A stretch of 64,000 nucleotides of DNA, taken from assembly GCA_964582475.1 (NCBI GenBank), contig CAZOQS010000001.1, forward strand, positions 124,001-188,000. The letters run 5' to 3'. Positions within the stretch are counted from its first letter, which is position 1. The number at the start of each line of letters is the position of its first letter. The position numbers were made by a program, and so were the translations under genes. Positions 33,445-42,191 of the stretch are shown here, in pieces. The notes under the pieces were generated by a model. The model saw nothing but the letters and a program-made list of their open reading frames with translations. It ran no database searches and was not told the origin of the DNA. The stretch is from JAGOTP01 sp964582475 (GTDB lineage Bacteria > Patescibacteriota > Patescibacteriia > 2-12-FULL-60-25).

Positions 33445-34321
33445 GGTCCGTGTGATAGTGAACATCGACGCGTACGAAGCCGTTTGGCTGGATCCGTGAT
33501 CGAATGTCATCGATCACCAAACTTCTTCTTTCGTTGAACTCACGCATACAGTAAATGCTGTCCGTCATACCAGGAGTTGTGATTGGACCGCAGGTTTCAC
33601 CTTGAAAGCGTAGATGCATTTGGATCGCAGCTTCTTGTTCTAGATGCATTTGCGCATCTACTACCCCCTCCGCAGGTTTCACGAGCAACAGAAGGGCTTG
33701 CCCGAGCGCAGACTCATAGGAGTTGGCCGTGTAATGGATCTCTTGAGACGTCGGTCGGGGACCGTGTTCAGGCAGACGCTCGCCAACAGGACGAACAGTC
33801 AATTGTTGACTGACCATGTGCGTACTTCCAGATGGATTTCCCGCACGCAGGCTCGGATCGCGGACGACGGTTCGGACATAGCGGTAACTCAGCTGAACGC
33901 GATGGGATTCAAGCGCCGCTTGTTGCGATTCATCTGCACGGAACAGGAGGTGATTGATCTGTAGGGGTGCTCGTGTAATCACGTCGATGGAGGGGTTGTT
34001 CTCGACGAGTGCATTTAACCGTCCGGCATTTGATTCGGCTTGCCAATTTCCTTGAATCTGAAGACTCGAGCACTCGACGAGGGTTCCGGGAGGTTGTTCG
34101 GCACGAGGAATCAAGGTGCTCGCAATGACGCGTTCAGCGGTTTGCGGCGTCCCTTCGCGTTTTATTTGTTCGATCCCAGAAACGGGACGAGATGTTGTTG
34201 GGCCAGTCTCTATTTTTTCACACCCAAATGCTCCAAACAGAATCGCGAACGAAGCAGCGGCAAACTCATTCCTTCTGGAGGGAGTTGCGGGTTTGGCACG
34301 AAAGGCTTCGGGGGAGCGCAT
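33416..34321 (-). CDS. putative lipoprotein of unknown function
   Basis: 301 residues. A hydrophobic stretch EFAAASFAILFGAFGCEKIE with a lipobox (FGAFGC) near residue 34 suggests a lipid-anchored exported protein. The rest is mixed alpha/beta, with Cys residues and long polar stretches. No family recognised. A TATCGT box (34336-34331) ends 9 bases before the ATG, so the transcript is nearly leaderless. It overlaps the RsmC-like gene tail to tail. Confidence 0.65.
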   Translation of the reverse strand: MRSPEAFRAKPATPSRRNEFAAASFAILFGAFGCEKIETGPTTSRPVSGIEQIKREGTPQTAERVIASTLIPRAEQPPGTLVECSSLQIQGNWQAESNAGRLNALVENNPSIDVITRAPLQINHLLFRADESQQAALESHRVQLSYRYVRTVVRDPSLRAGNPSGSTHMVSQQLTVRPVGERLPEHGPRPTSQEIHYTANSYESALGQALLLLVKPAEGVVDAQMHLEQEAAIQMHLRFQGETCGPITTPGMTDSIYCMREFNERRSLVIDDIRSRIQPNGFVRVDVHYHTDPSEPATPGR

Positions 34322-34357
34322 AAGAAAGGTACGATAAGGGGTTAATTCACTCTCCTG

Positions 34358-34430
<73 letters not shown>

Positions 34431-34606
34431 ACGCGAGAGTGAATGATGACAGCTCTGAAAGCGAAGAAAATCTATCAATATTGGATCAAGCCCGCAAGCC
34501 TTAAAATGCGAAATCTCTCCCCAACGTGCGGTGACGGAAGCTAGGGAGAGATCGGGTGGGAGGGGCGCGGCGCTCTTCCGTGGAGCGTCGAGCGAGGGGC
34601 GGGTCC

Positions 34607-35680
34607 TCAGAACGGGTTGTAGTACCACCAGTTGTCAGCGAGGTGGTAGATGGCCGCTGCGAGGATGACCAGAGTGAGGGTCGCGACTCCGAGAAGGAGG
34701 CGCTGGGTACGTCGTGACAGGCTGAAGAGCCAGACCAGGCTCCAGGCGAGGAGCCACAGTCCTTGCTCGATCCAGCGCGTGCGCTCGGGGAGTGCTTGCG
34801 CATCATCCATCACGATCTGAGCGAAGGCCGTATCCACGGCTCGGTCTACGTCGGGTTCCACCAGGGGCTCACCGTGAGGGAGCTCATCCGGGAAGAGTGC
34901 AATGAGACCGGCTGAGGGAACGTCGGTGTAGGGGATGACGACGGGATCGTCCGCGTGTTCGTCGTGCGGCGGGGGACCTTGATGGTCCGGACGACCAAGC
35001 TCATCCCTTTGAGAGTCCGAGCGGAATTCGCGAACCGTTGGACCGTACTCGTTTCGAGGAGGTCGCACGGTATCGAGAGTGTCTTCAGGCTCCGCTCGCA
35101 CTTCGGCCACGATCGGACCTCGATACGAGGGGTGGCTGCTCATGCCGAAAGCGGGAGTTCTCGCCCGGAAGTCCACGGGCTGTCCAATCCTGGGGGCGGA
35201 TGGCGTTCCGGTCCCGGGGATCGTTGGTCGTCCTTGTGCGGACGGGCGGTTGGTGGAATCACCGGGGACTCCTTGGCTGCGTACGACGCCATCCTCCGGA
35301 GGCTGTTCACCCGGCGGAAGGGTTCTGTCGTTCGGTACCGGAAGACGACCATCGTCACCGAGCTTCCGCTGAAGTTCTACGAGCAGGCTCTGGGTGAGCG
35401 CCGGCATCGTTGAAGTTCGTTCGCCTTCGTGGGAATCGTCATCCGCTAGACGCGGGACGATGGGTCGTTCGGTCACGGGGGCAGGTGCTCCTGTGACCGC
35501 CGCTTCAAGTTCCGGTGTCCGGATGCGGACACCGGTTATCTCCGGCGGTTGGGCCGACGGACGGGTCGCTGCCGCTGGTGGCAGCAGCGTTGCAGGGGAT
35601 TCTACGGGGTCCTCTAGGACGCCAGCCCAGTCATCGGGCTCATCGCTGTGGCCTGCGCCACGATCCGGGTCATTAGCCAT
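34607..35680 (-). CDS. GC-rich orphan gene, disordered protein with C-terminal membrane helices
   Basis: 357 residues. The first 270 are disordered (Pro, Arg, Glu, Asp, Thr). Then come a helix and two hydrophobic segments (WLLAWSLVWLFSLSRR and LLLGVATLTLVILAAAIYHL), ending NWWYYNPF. This is the layout of a tail-anchored protein with a large cytoplasmic disordered arm. A strong GAGGAGG Shine-Dalgarno lies 4-5 bases before ATG 35680. It has very GC-rich third positions. A TATACA box at 35789-35784 is the only promoter candidate. No homologue recognised. Confidence 0.65.
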   Translation of the reverse strand: MANDPDRGAGHSDEPDDWAGVLEDPVESPATLLPPAAATRPSAQPPEITGVRIRTPELEAAVTGAPAPVTERPIVPRLADDDSHEGERTSTMPALTQSLLVELQRKLGDDGRLPVPNDRTLPPGEQPPEDGVVRSQGVPGDSTNRPSAQGRPTIPGTGTPSAPRIGQPVDFRARTPAFGMSSHPSYRGPIVAEVRAEPEDTLDTVRPPRNEYGPTVREFRSDSQRDELGRPDHQGPPPHDEHADDPVVIPYTDVPSAGLIALFPDELPHGEPLVEPDVDRAVDTAFAQIVMDDAQALPERTRWIEQGLWLLAWSLVWLFSLSRRTQRLLLGVATLTLVILAAAIYHLADNWWYYNPF

Positions 35681-35831
35681 CGATCCTCCTCAGGTTTTCT
35701 TTCTCGGGTTGTTGAAGGCAGCGTCTTTGCCGGCGTTCAGGCTTAAAAAAGCGAAGCCGGTCACGCACGTCATACCATTTTTGTGTATAGAAAGGAAGAA
35801 AAACAGGGCCTCTAAAAGAGTCTAAAACGAC

Positions 35832-35993
35832 AAACACCCGGGGCTCCAGTGCGCGCGTTCGTGGAAGTGCCACGTTCGCGGGCGGGAGCCCTCGGGTGTC
35901 GCCGAAGCGGTTGGCTTCGGTAAGAGGAAGGAACTTTGTCACACGAGTTGGAGGCTTCTACACCTCCATCAACCGCTTATTCAGCGTGTGACA
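35832..35993. other. three consecutive hairpins, structured RNA candidate
   Basis: The 350-base gap between the GC-rich genes at 34607 and 36034 holds three hairpins. They are ACACCC...GGGTGT with nested pairing (about 35832-35900), CCGAAGCGGTTGGCTTCGG (about 35902-35920) and GTCACACG...CGTGTGAC enclosing GGAGG/CCTCC (about 35938-35993). Part may be the terminator of the 36034 gene and part the leader of the 35680 gene. The number of stems is more than either role needs. Confidence 0.5.
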
Positions 35994-36033
35994 AAGGTGT
36001 GGCCATCCATCGTCGCCACGCACGAACCGCTTT

Positions 36034-37317
36034 TCAGCGGCTGGGGTGGCGGGTGCGCTCGGCGTCGACCACGTTCTGCGCGGTGCACGGAACCGTGCCC
36101 TGCGCGCAGTGCCGGACGACGATGTTCTCCGCGCCCGTCTCGCAGGCGAAGATCCGGCCGTCCTGGAAGCGGCAGCCCGGGGTCGCCGTGGTGCCGCAGT
36201 CGAGGACGTGGACGTTCGCGTTGGCGAGCCTCCAGCAGCTGGTTTCGCCCTCGCGGCACTCGCGGTTGAACGCGTGCGTCATGAGGTAGTCGACCTGCCG
36301 CCGGGTGATCCAGCAGAACGTGTTGGCCGCCGTGCGCCCGCTGGTCCCCTCGATGAGGGTGCCGATGGCGAGGCCGGCGACGTTGCGCTCGGTCGGGATC
36401 GGCTGGCTCGGCGCGCCGGCGTCGACCACGGGGGCCGGCGTCGGGTTGACCTGGACGATGACCGTGGTGTTGCCGTTGCCGGGCACCACGTCGTTCGTCG
36501 CCGTCACGCCCGCGTCGGCCACCTGCACCGCCCCGCCGTCGGGGTCGATGTTGGCGGCGTCGGCGGTGACCGTCGCGTCGGCCTCGACCGTGGTGCCGCC
36601 GTCGCTCGTGACGGTCGGCTCGTGGCCGAGGGGGCAGCCCGGGTGGGGGTTGCCCGCGTCGACGACGTCCGCCGCGTTCGCGTCGGCCGTGCCGCCGTCC
36701 GCCGAGGTCCCCGCGTCGCGGGTCTCGGGGAGGTCGGGGCACTGGTCGGCCGTGTCGATGACGCCGTCGCCGTCGGTGTCCCTGTTGGGGCAGCCGTCGC
36801 CGTCGGGGTCATTCGCCTCCGTGGACGCGACGACCGGACACCGGTCGCTGCCGTTGCGCACGCCGTCGCCGTCGCCGTCGCCGTCGGGGCAGCCAGGTCG
36901 CGACGGATCGGGGTCGTTGCCGACCGCGACCGTCGGACACTGGTCTGTCTCGTTGAGGACGTTGTCGCCGTCGTGGTCCTGCCCGTTGGGGAGGACCGGG
37001 GGCGGCGTCGGGGGCGTCGGGATGACGATGGCTGCGGGGCAGCCGGCCCGGTTGGGGTCGGCCTCGACGCCGTTGCCGACCGGCATGCCGGGGCAGACGT
37101 CGTTGCTGTCGAGCACGCCGTCGCGGTCGCTGTCGGCCGCGGGGCAGCCGGGGCGCGCGGGGTCGGGGGTCCGACCCGCCGCCACCGTGATGCATTGGTC
37201 CGCGTTGTCGCGGACCCCGTCGGAGTCCTTGTCGCCGTCGCTGCAGCCGGTGAAGGCGGCGGCGAAGAGCGCGAGGATGGTGAGCACGGAGAACTTACGG
37301 AACGGGGACTTCGTCAT
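36034..37317 (-). CDS. GC-rich gene, lipoprotein with thrombospondin type 3-like calcium repeats
   Basis: 427 residues. The signal FSVLTILALFAAAFTGCSDG has a clear lipobox (FTGC). It is followed by about five TSP3-like calcium repeats (DKDSDGVRDNADQC, DSDRDGVLDSNDVCP, DHDGDNVLNETDQCP, DGDGDGVRNGSDRCP, DTDGDGVIDTADQCP). Next comes a low-complexity Ala/Asp/Val/Thr linker with DAG and DGG motifs of the kind common in Myxococcota, then a Cys-rich C-terminal domain with eight Cys. It is lipid-anchored and surface-exposed. SD AGGAGGGC precedes the ATG. Composition is strikingly GC-rich against its neighbours. Confidence 0.8.
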   Translation of the reverse strand: MTKSPFRKFSVLTILALFAAAFTGCSDGDKDSDGVRDNADQCITVAAGRTPDPARPGCPAADSDRDGVLDSNDVCPGMPVGNGVEADPNRAGCPAAIVIPTPPTPPPVLPNGQDHDGDNVLNETDQCPTVAVGNDPDPSRPGCPDGDGDGDGVRNGSDRCPVVASTEANDPDGDGCPNRDTDGDGVIDTADQCPDLPETRDAGTSADGGTADANAADVVDAGNPHPGCPLGHEPTVTSDGGTTVEADATVTADAANIDPDGGAVQVADAGVTATNDVVPGNGNTTVIVQVNPTPAPVVDAGAPSQPIPTERNVAGLAIGTLIEGTSGRTAANTFCWITRRQVDYLMTHAFNRECREGETSCWRLANANVHVLDCGTTATPGCRFQDGRIFACETGAENIVVRHCAQGTVPCTAQNVVDAERTRHPSR

Positions 37318-37608
37318 GGTCGGGCCCTCCTATGGGCGTTGTTCGAGGCGTAGCCAGACAGCGCTGGCCTGGTTGCGCCAGCCAGCGTGCCGGCGTGATT
37401 CCGTGGGAACGTAGCCAGAAAGCGCGAGGATTCTCATCCAAGCGCGTGAAACTCGTGTGGGTGGGGTCGAAAGAGCAGCGGTTGCTCTCGGACTCAGAAG
37501 CGAAAAGCTCTGAGATCCTAGTCCCCAAAAGTGATTTACGCCAGCAATAGTGCAGCGGTTATCACCTTCAGAACGATATAGTATGGCATAATGTATTAAA
37601 ATTGTCAA
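37318..37608 (-). promoter_or_regulatory. promoter and long leader of the TSP3 lipoprotein gene
   Basis: On the minus strand TTGACA (37608-37603), 17 bases, CATACT (37585-37580), then a leader of about 255 bases to ATG 37317. The leader contains several short stems, including GCTCT/AGAGC-type and GCTGGC/GCCAGC-type pairings. No open frame in it looks real. Confidence 0.6.
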
Positions 37609-37629
37609 GAAAACGGGCCGATTTTGCTT

Positions 37630-37663
37630 AAACAAAGCACTTTTTCTGTAAAGTGCTTTGTTT
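37630..37663. terminator. bidirectional terminator
   Basis: 14-base perfect arms AAACAAAGCACTTT and AAAGTGCTTTGTTT with a 6-base loop. It separates the promoter of the TSP3 gene from the coiled-coil gene at 37687. Confidence 0.85.
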
Positions 37664-37686
37664 ACATCTATCTAAAAAGAAGCCTT

Positions 37687-38061
37687 TTACGAGTGATGCG
37701 TTGATTCTTCATGACGACTCACACGGCTTACGAGCGCGAGATGTTCAACCTCTTGTTTCTTGTGAAGTTGGATAAAATGATCCACATGGCTGATCATCTC
37801 GTTCCGTGTTTCCCGAATTTCGGTGCGGAGTTTTCGCTCGAGTCCGTCTAATCCCGTTTCTAATCCCAGCTTGAATTCATCTCGAGTAATGGCGTTGTCT
37901 TTCAAAAAATCAACAGTCTCTTGAACATCTCGAAGACCAGATGTGTTTGCACCTACTTGTTTGGACAGATCTCGTACTTCTTTTTTAAGATCAGTCAAAG
38001 TACCAGCCAAATTCGTCACGGCTTTCAGGATTACATGGTTGGAAGGCTCATGGGTTGGCAT
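37687..38061 (-). CDS. small coiled-coil hypothetical protein
   Basis: About 124 residues from ATG 38061 (MPTHEPSNHVILKAVTNLAG). It is one continuous heptad-like helix (LTDLKKEVRDLSKQVGANTS; LRDVQETVDFLKDN; LERKLRTEIRETRNEMISHV) with a His-rich tail. This is the kind of small coiled-coil protein common in CPR genomes; function unknown. A TATTTT box (38074-38069) ends 7 bases before the ATG, which selects this start over one 12 codons upstream. Confidence 0.75.
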   Translation of the reverse strand: MPTHEPSNHVILKAVTNLAGTLTDLKKEVRDLSKQVGANTSGLRDVQETVDFLKDNAITRDEFKLGLETGLDGLERKLRTEIRETRNEMISHVDHFIQLHKKQEVEHLALVSRVSRHEESTHHS

Positions 38062-38173
38062 AAGGAAAAAAATAGCAAAAGAGAGTAAGGGGTACAACTA
38101 CCCCGTTCCATGAATTGAGAGGTTCGTCAAGCCATTTTTTGTTCGTCAGCTTTCTCTTCCCATTCAAACCCGC

Positions 38174-38179
38174 TACTCT
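38174..38179 (+). promoter_or_regulatory. -10 box of a leaderless-type promoter
   Basis: TACTCT ends 8 bases before the ATG of the helicase gene at 38188. Confidence 0.5.
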
Positions 38180-38187
38180 TCTTTCCG

Positions 38188-40398
38188 ATGTCTACCTTTG
38201 TCCTGTCTGCACCTGTTTCTGGCGGTCCACTGACCGGTCGCATTGATTACCAGCGCGAGCTCAACCAAGAGCAGCTGGATGTTGTTCTGCATGGCGACGG
38301 TCCGTGTTTGGTGCTTGCGGGGGCTGGTTCAGGGAAGACGCGAACGATTACGTATCGCGTCGCCTACCTTTTGGAGCAAGGAGTCGATCCTTCTTCCATT
38401 TTATTGCTGACGTTTACAAACAAGGCGGCCAAGGAAATGTTGCAACGCGTGGGAGCGCTCGTTGGTCCGCAGGCGTCGCGTATGTGGGGAGGAACGTTCC
38501 ATTCGGTTGCGAGTCGGTTGCTCCGACCGTATGCGGAGCCATTGGGTTATCGTTCCAACTTCACCATTCTGGACGCCGATGACGCGGACGATTTGGTGAA
38601 AGCGGTCATGAAGGATCTCTCGATTGATCCGAAGGCGCGCCGTTTTCCCTCGCCCTCGGTTGTGCAAAATATTATTTCCTATGCGCGCAACACGCAGCGT
38701 TCGATCGAAGAGGTGCTGACGGCGAAACATCCTCACTTCTCGCAGTTTGCTTCGGATATCGTGACGATTGGGATTCAATATCAAGAACGAAAGAAAGCAT
38801 CGAATGCGCTTGACTTTGACGACTTGTTATCGCTGATGGCGATGGTCTTGGAAGATGAGTCGCTTGGGAAAGGGCTGTCACAGATGTTTAAATACGTGTT
38901 GGTTGATGAGTACCAAGACACGAACGCGATTCAAGCGCGGATCGTCCGAGGCTTTGGGGCAACGCACAGAAACGTTTTGGTCGTGGGGGATGATGCGCAA
39001 TCGATTTACGCCTTCCGCGGGGCGGACGTTCAGAATATTTTATCATTTCCGAAACAGTGGCCCGGCGGCAAAATGTTCAAGCTACTGAGTAACTACCGCT
39101 CTGTCCCAGAAGTGTTAGAGCTTGCCAACGAATCGCTGTCGCACAACCTTGAAAAATTTGAGAAGGAATTGATCGCCATGCGTGAATCGGGGCCGAAGCC
39201 CAAACTCGTACCCTGTGCGTCAGCCGCACAGGAAGCACGCTACGTAGCAGAACAGATTCTCCAATTCCGTTCACAAGGAACGGCCCTCGAGAATATGGCG
39301 GTCCTGTTTCGTTCGAGCGCGCATTCGCAAGCGCTCGAATTTGAGTTGATGAAGCGCGACATTCCGTATGAGTATCGTGGCGGACAAAAGTTTTTTGAAC
39401 GTGCGCACATCAAAGATATTATTTCGTTCCTGCGGATCGCGGCGAATCCGGTAGATGAGATCGCCTGGTTCCGGGTGCTCGGACTTCAAACAGGTATCGG
39501 CGCTACGACCGCTGCGACGCTCACGAAGCGCGCCGTTCGATTAGGCTCGCTTGAAGACGTGATCAATGCGCCTGAGATGGGGGCACTCGCAAGTCGAGGC
39601 AGGGTTGGCTGGCAGGAATTTATGGAAGTGGGTGAAGCGATTGTGCTGAAAAGTCCGTTACCGTCCGGCATGATTCGGGCTGTCTTGGATTCTTCGTATC
39701 GCACCTTACTCGAGCGGGAGTATCCGAACTGGCGTGAACGGTTGGAGGATTTGGAACAGCTCGCACGCTTTGCGGAAAACTATGAAGACGTAACGCGTTT
39801 CCTGGCTGACATTGCGCTCTACGATGAAGTCATGGGGAGCAGAAAAGGGGAAGTGGTCGATCCGAATCAGGAGCGCGTCATCCTTTCTACGATCCACCAG
39901 GCAAAGGGACTTGAGTGGGATGCGGTTTTCATCATTCACCTGGCGGATACAGCGTTTCCCAATAAGCGCGCGATGACCGAAGAGGGTGGAATGGAAGAAG
40001 AGCGGCGGTTGTTTTATGTCGCCGTCACGCGTGCCCGACGGCATTTGATTTTGAGTTATCCGATGACAATGGGCTATGAAGCCTTGGCCTTTAATCAGGT
40101 GAGCACCTTTATTGATGAAGTCGCCCCACGGTTGTTCGATCGAGTTGAGTTGATCGATTCAACGAGTCGTCCGGCATTTGGTCAGCGTCCGAAGCGCCCG
40201 TGGGAGTGGGGAGGAGATGATGGGGCGCAAACGAACCCCTGGGATGACCCAGTCCTTCAGAGAGAGCCACCTATGAAACCGAGTTATGCTCCGCGGTTGG
40301 GGACGAAGTCGGTCTGGAAAGCCAAGCCAACGACGGTCTTTAAGAAGAAGCCTCCGGCGGATGCGGCTGAGCCAACCTACGTTCCGGATCCGTTTTAA
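38188..40398 (+). CDS. UvrD/PcrA-type superfamily 1 DNA helicase
   Basis: The 736-residue helicase has all SF1A motifs: Q-motif (LNQEQLDVV), Walker A LAGAGSGKTRTITYRVAYLL, motif Ia LLTFTNKAAKEM, motif II VLVDEYQDTNAIQ, motif III GDDAQSIYAFRGADV, motif IV LLSNYRSVPEV, motif V LSTIHQAKGLEWDAVFI and motif VI FYVAVTRARRHL. It unwinds DNA 3' to 5' in excision repair and replication restart. The tail is Pro/Lys-rich, as in the PcrA RNA-polymerase-binding region. There is no Shine-Dalgarno sequence. Confidence 0.95.
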   Translation: MSTFVLSAPVSGGPLTGRIDYQRELNQEQLDVVLHGDGPCLVLAGAGSGKTRTITYRVAYLLEQGVDPSSILLLTFTNKAAKEMLQRVGALVGPQASRMWGGTFHSVASRLLRPYAEPLGYRSNFTILDADDADDLVKAVMKDLSIDPKARRFPSPSVVQNIISYARNTQRSIEEVLTAKHPHFSQFASDIVTIGIQYQERKKASNALDFDDLLSLMAMVLEDESLGKGLSQMFKYVLVDEYQDTNAIQARIVRGFGATHRNVLVVGDDAQSIYAFRGADVQNILSFPKQWPGGKMFKLLSNYRSVPEVLELANESLSHNLEKFEKELIAMRESGPKPKLVPCASAAQEARYVAEQILQFRSQGTALENMAVLFRSSAHSQALEFELMKRDIPYEYRGGQKFFERAHIKDIISFLRIAANPVDEIAWFRVLGLQTGIGATTAATLTKRAVRLGSLEDVINAPEMGALASRGRVGWQEFMEVGEAIVLKSPLPSGMIRAVLDSSYRTLLEREYPNWRERLEDLEQLARFAENYEDVTRFLADIALYDEVMGSRKGEVVDPNQERVILSTIHQAKGLEWDAVFIIHLADTAFPNKRAMTEEGGMEEERRLFYVAVTRARRHLILSYPMTMGYEALAFNQVSTFIDEVAPRLFDRVELIDSTSRPAFGQRPKRPWEWGGDDGAQTNPWDDPVLQREPPMKPSYAPRLGTKSVWKAKPTTVFKKKPPADAAEPTYVPDPF

Positions 40399-40467
40399 AG
40401 GTCTTTTTGGTTAGCTTTTGTACTAGCTTGTTGATCGGCTGCGGTCTCGCTAAGGTGGCCGCCTCTT

Positions 40468-41457
40468 ATGTCAGCGGCAACCGTTCTCGGTCCGGGACAT
40501 CCCGATCAAGCCTGTGACCTCGTGGTCGCTTCGGTTGTGGAAGAGTATCTACGCCGTGATCCAGAATCGCGCTTGAACATCCGCGCCTGTGGGGGAAAAG
40601 GCGTCTTATTTTTAGCGGGGGAAGTGAGTTCGACGGCCGATTTTGATGTTTCCGCTACGATTAAGCAGGCGCTCGCAAATTGCGGTGTCTTGGGAGCTGT
40701 TGAACCATTTATTGCCTTTGAAGCGATGCCGGCGCCGTGGGCGAAGGCGATCGGGAGTCGTGAACCAATCACCGCTCAAGGCTATGCGACGAATGAAACA
40801 CCGGAGCTGCTTCCGAAAGCGGTTGTGCTGGCGCGTAAGCTCGCGTATCTGATTGAAGATAAGCGTACAAATGACCAGGACTGGTTTTGGCTCGGGGCGG
40901 ATTACGAAGTGACGGTCCTGTTCACGAATGAAGCAAAACCGCTCGTCCTGATTCGTGCCGAACATCTGGATTCTTATTCTCTAGGACAGGTTCGACTGCG
41001 GATTCAGCAGCTATGTGAAACCGTGCTCCAAAATGCAGAGCTGCGTATTAATACCGCGGGTGAAGAAACGCAGGCGGGACTCGCGCATCGGATTGGGTCT
41101 TCGGGACGAAACGTCTTTGATAGTTATACACGCGCTCCCTTGATCGCTTCCGGCGTTGGATTGCCCCTGGGCCATCCACGCAATGCGGGGATGATCGCTT
41201 GTCGCGCGATCGCACGGCGATTGGTACAGGAGGGGAAGGGGAAAGCGGTTGCGGTTCGAGCGACCTGGCTCCCGCTTGAAACCCGAGCCACCTTTGTCCG
41301 TGCCTGGAATGAGTCTGGCGAAGATCTTTCGCAGGCCGTGCAGGAAGATGAATGTGACCTTGCACGTATTTCACCCACCTGGCTTGCGCCCCAGTTCATA
41401 ACGGGTCTCGTAAAGCAGGGGACAGATGCGTCCCTGGTTTTCCCCTGGGAAGTGTAG
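40468..41457 (+). CDS. divergent S-adenosylmethionine synthetase-like protein
   Basis: 329 residues, against 380-400 for MetK. Landmarks in the right order are GHPDQACDLVVASVVEEYL (for GHPDK), LFLAGEVSSTADFDVSATIK, QGYATNETPELLPKAVVLA and GSSGRNVFDSYTRA (for GLTGRKIIVDTYGG). The active-site residues differ. The GDQG motif is lost, the KSQVT lysine position reads YEVT, and the GGGAFSGKD loop reads GVGLPLGHP. It probably keeps the fold but not normal AdoMet synthesis. A divergent methyltransferase-like gene lies 0.7 kb downstream. Confidence 0.75.
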   Translation: MSAATVLGPGHPDQACDLVVASVVEEYLRRDPESRLNIRACGGKGVLFLAGEVSSTADFDVSATIKQALANCGVLGAVEPFIAFEAMPAPWAKAIGSREPITAQGYATNETPELLPKAVVLARKLAYLIEDKRTNDQDWFWLGADYEVTVLFTNEAKPLVLIRAEHLDSYSLGQVRLRIQQLCETVLQNAELRINTAGEETQAGLAHRIGSSGRNVFDSYTRAPLIASGVGLPLGHPRNAGMIACRAIARRLVQEGKGKAVAVRATWLPLETRATFVRAWNESGEDLSQAVQEDECDLARISPTWLAPQFITGLVKQGTDASLVFPWEV

Positions 41458-41495
41458 TCAGCTTGTGTGCAATATGGCATTCTAAAAAGGCTCTT

Positions 41496-42191
41496 ATGAA
41501 AACACGCTATTTTGCCTCCTTCCTCGCGGTGACGTTACTTGGTGCCGGCTGTGCGAATTCCGCTCCAGTCGCAACACCTGTCACACCTACTCCAGCAGCT
41601 CCTATCACTGAACCAGCTCCAACAACCCCTCCTTCTATGTCCTCCTCAACCAACCTCACATTCCCAGGTATTTTGCCAGCCGATCAGGTCAACAAAAAGC
41701 GCATTCGTATCAAAACCACACAAGGTGACATGGTTGTTGAGCTTGATCACGCAAAAGGTCCTCGAGCCGCCTCCAACTTCTTCACATTGGCGAAGGCCGG
41801 TTTCTACAACGGCACGATTTTTCACCGCTTGATTCCAGGTTTCATGATCCAGGGTGGAGATCCAACGGGAACAGGCATGGGTGGTCCAGGCTACGAGTTT
41901 GAAAATGACAACGTGACTGGTCTTCCAGAAAAAGAATTCAATATGCAGGGTCAGCGCTTCACGGCCCCTTACTATCCAGATGGAACGCTTGCGATGGCGA
42001 ATGCTGGGCGTGACACGAACGGCTCGCAGTTCTTCATCATGGTCGCGGATTACCCACTTCCACCTGACTACTCGGTCTTCGGTCGTATTGTGGAAGGTCT
42101 AGATATCGCAAAGAAAATTGCCAACATGCCACGTGATGCACAGGATCGTCCAAATCAAGAAGTGAAGATGACGGCAGTGACGGTTGAGTAG
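41496..42191 (+). CDS. cyclophilin-type peptidyl-prolyl isomerase lipoprotein
   Basis: About 231 residues. A lipoprotein signal (FASFLAVTLLGAGCANSAP) and a Pro/Thr linker lead a cyclophilin domain: FFTLAKAGFYNGTIFHRLIP, FMIQGGDPTGTGMGGPGYEF, LAMANAGRDTNGSQFFIMV and YSVFGRIVEGLDIAKKI. The catalytic FHR, Q and F residues are present. It should fold proteins outside the membrane. ATG 41496 is the start that yields the signal peptide. The next gene overlaps its end by 8 bases. Confidence 0.93.
   Translation: MKTRYFASFLAVTLLGAGCANSAPVATPVTPTPAAPITEPAPTTPPSMSSSTNLTFPGILPADQVNKKRIRIKTTQGDMVVELDHAKGPRAASNFFTLAKAGFYNGTIFHRLIPGFMIQGGDPTGTGMGGPGYEFENDNVTGLPEKEFNMQGQRFTAPYYPDGTLAMANAGRDTNGSQFFIMVADYPLPPDYSVFGRIVEGLDIAKKIANMPRDAQDRPNQEVKMTAVTVE

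Noticed and set aside
36046..37414. Very long open frames on the plus strand (435 and 369 codons) opposite the TSP3 gene
   Set aside because: They are produced by the extreme GC bias. They lack a promoter and SD, and their translations are repetitive Ala/Val/Arg or Ser/Pro shadows, while the minus strand has a signal peptide, calcium repeats, promoter and SD.
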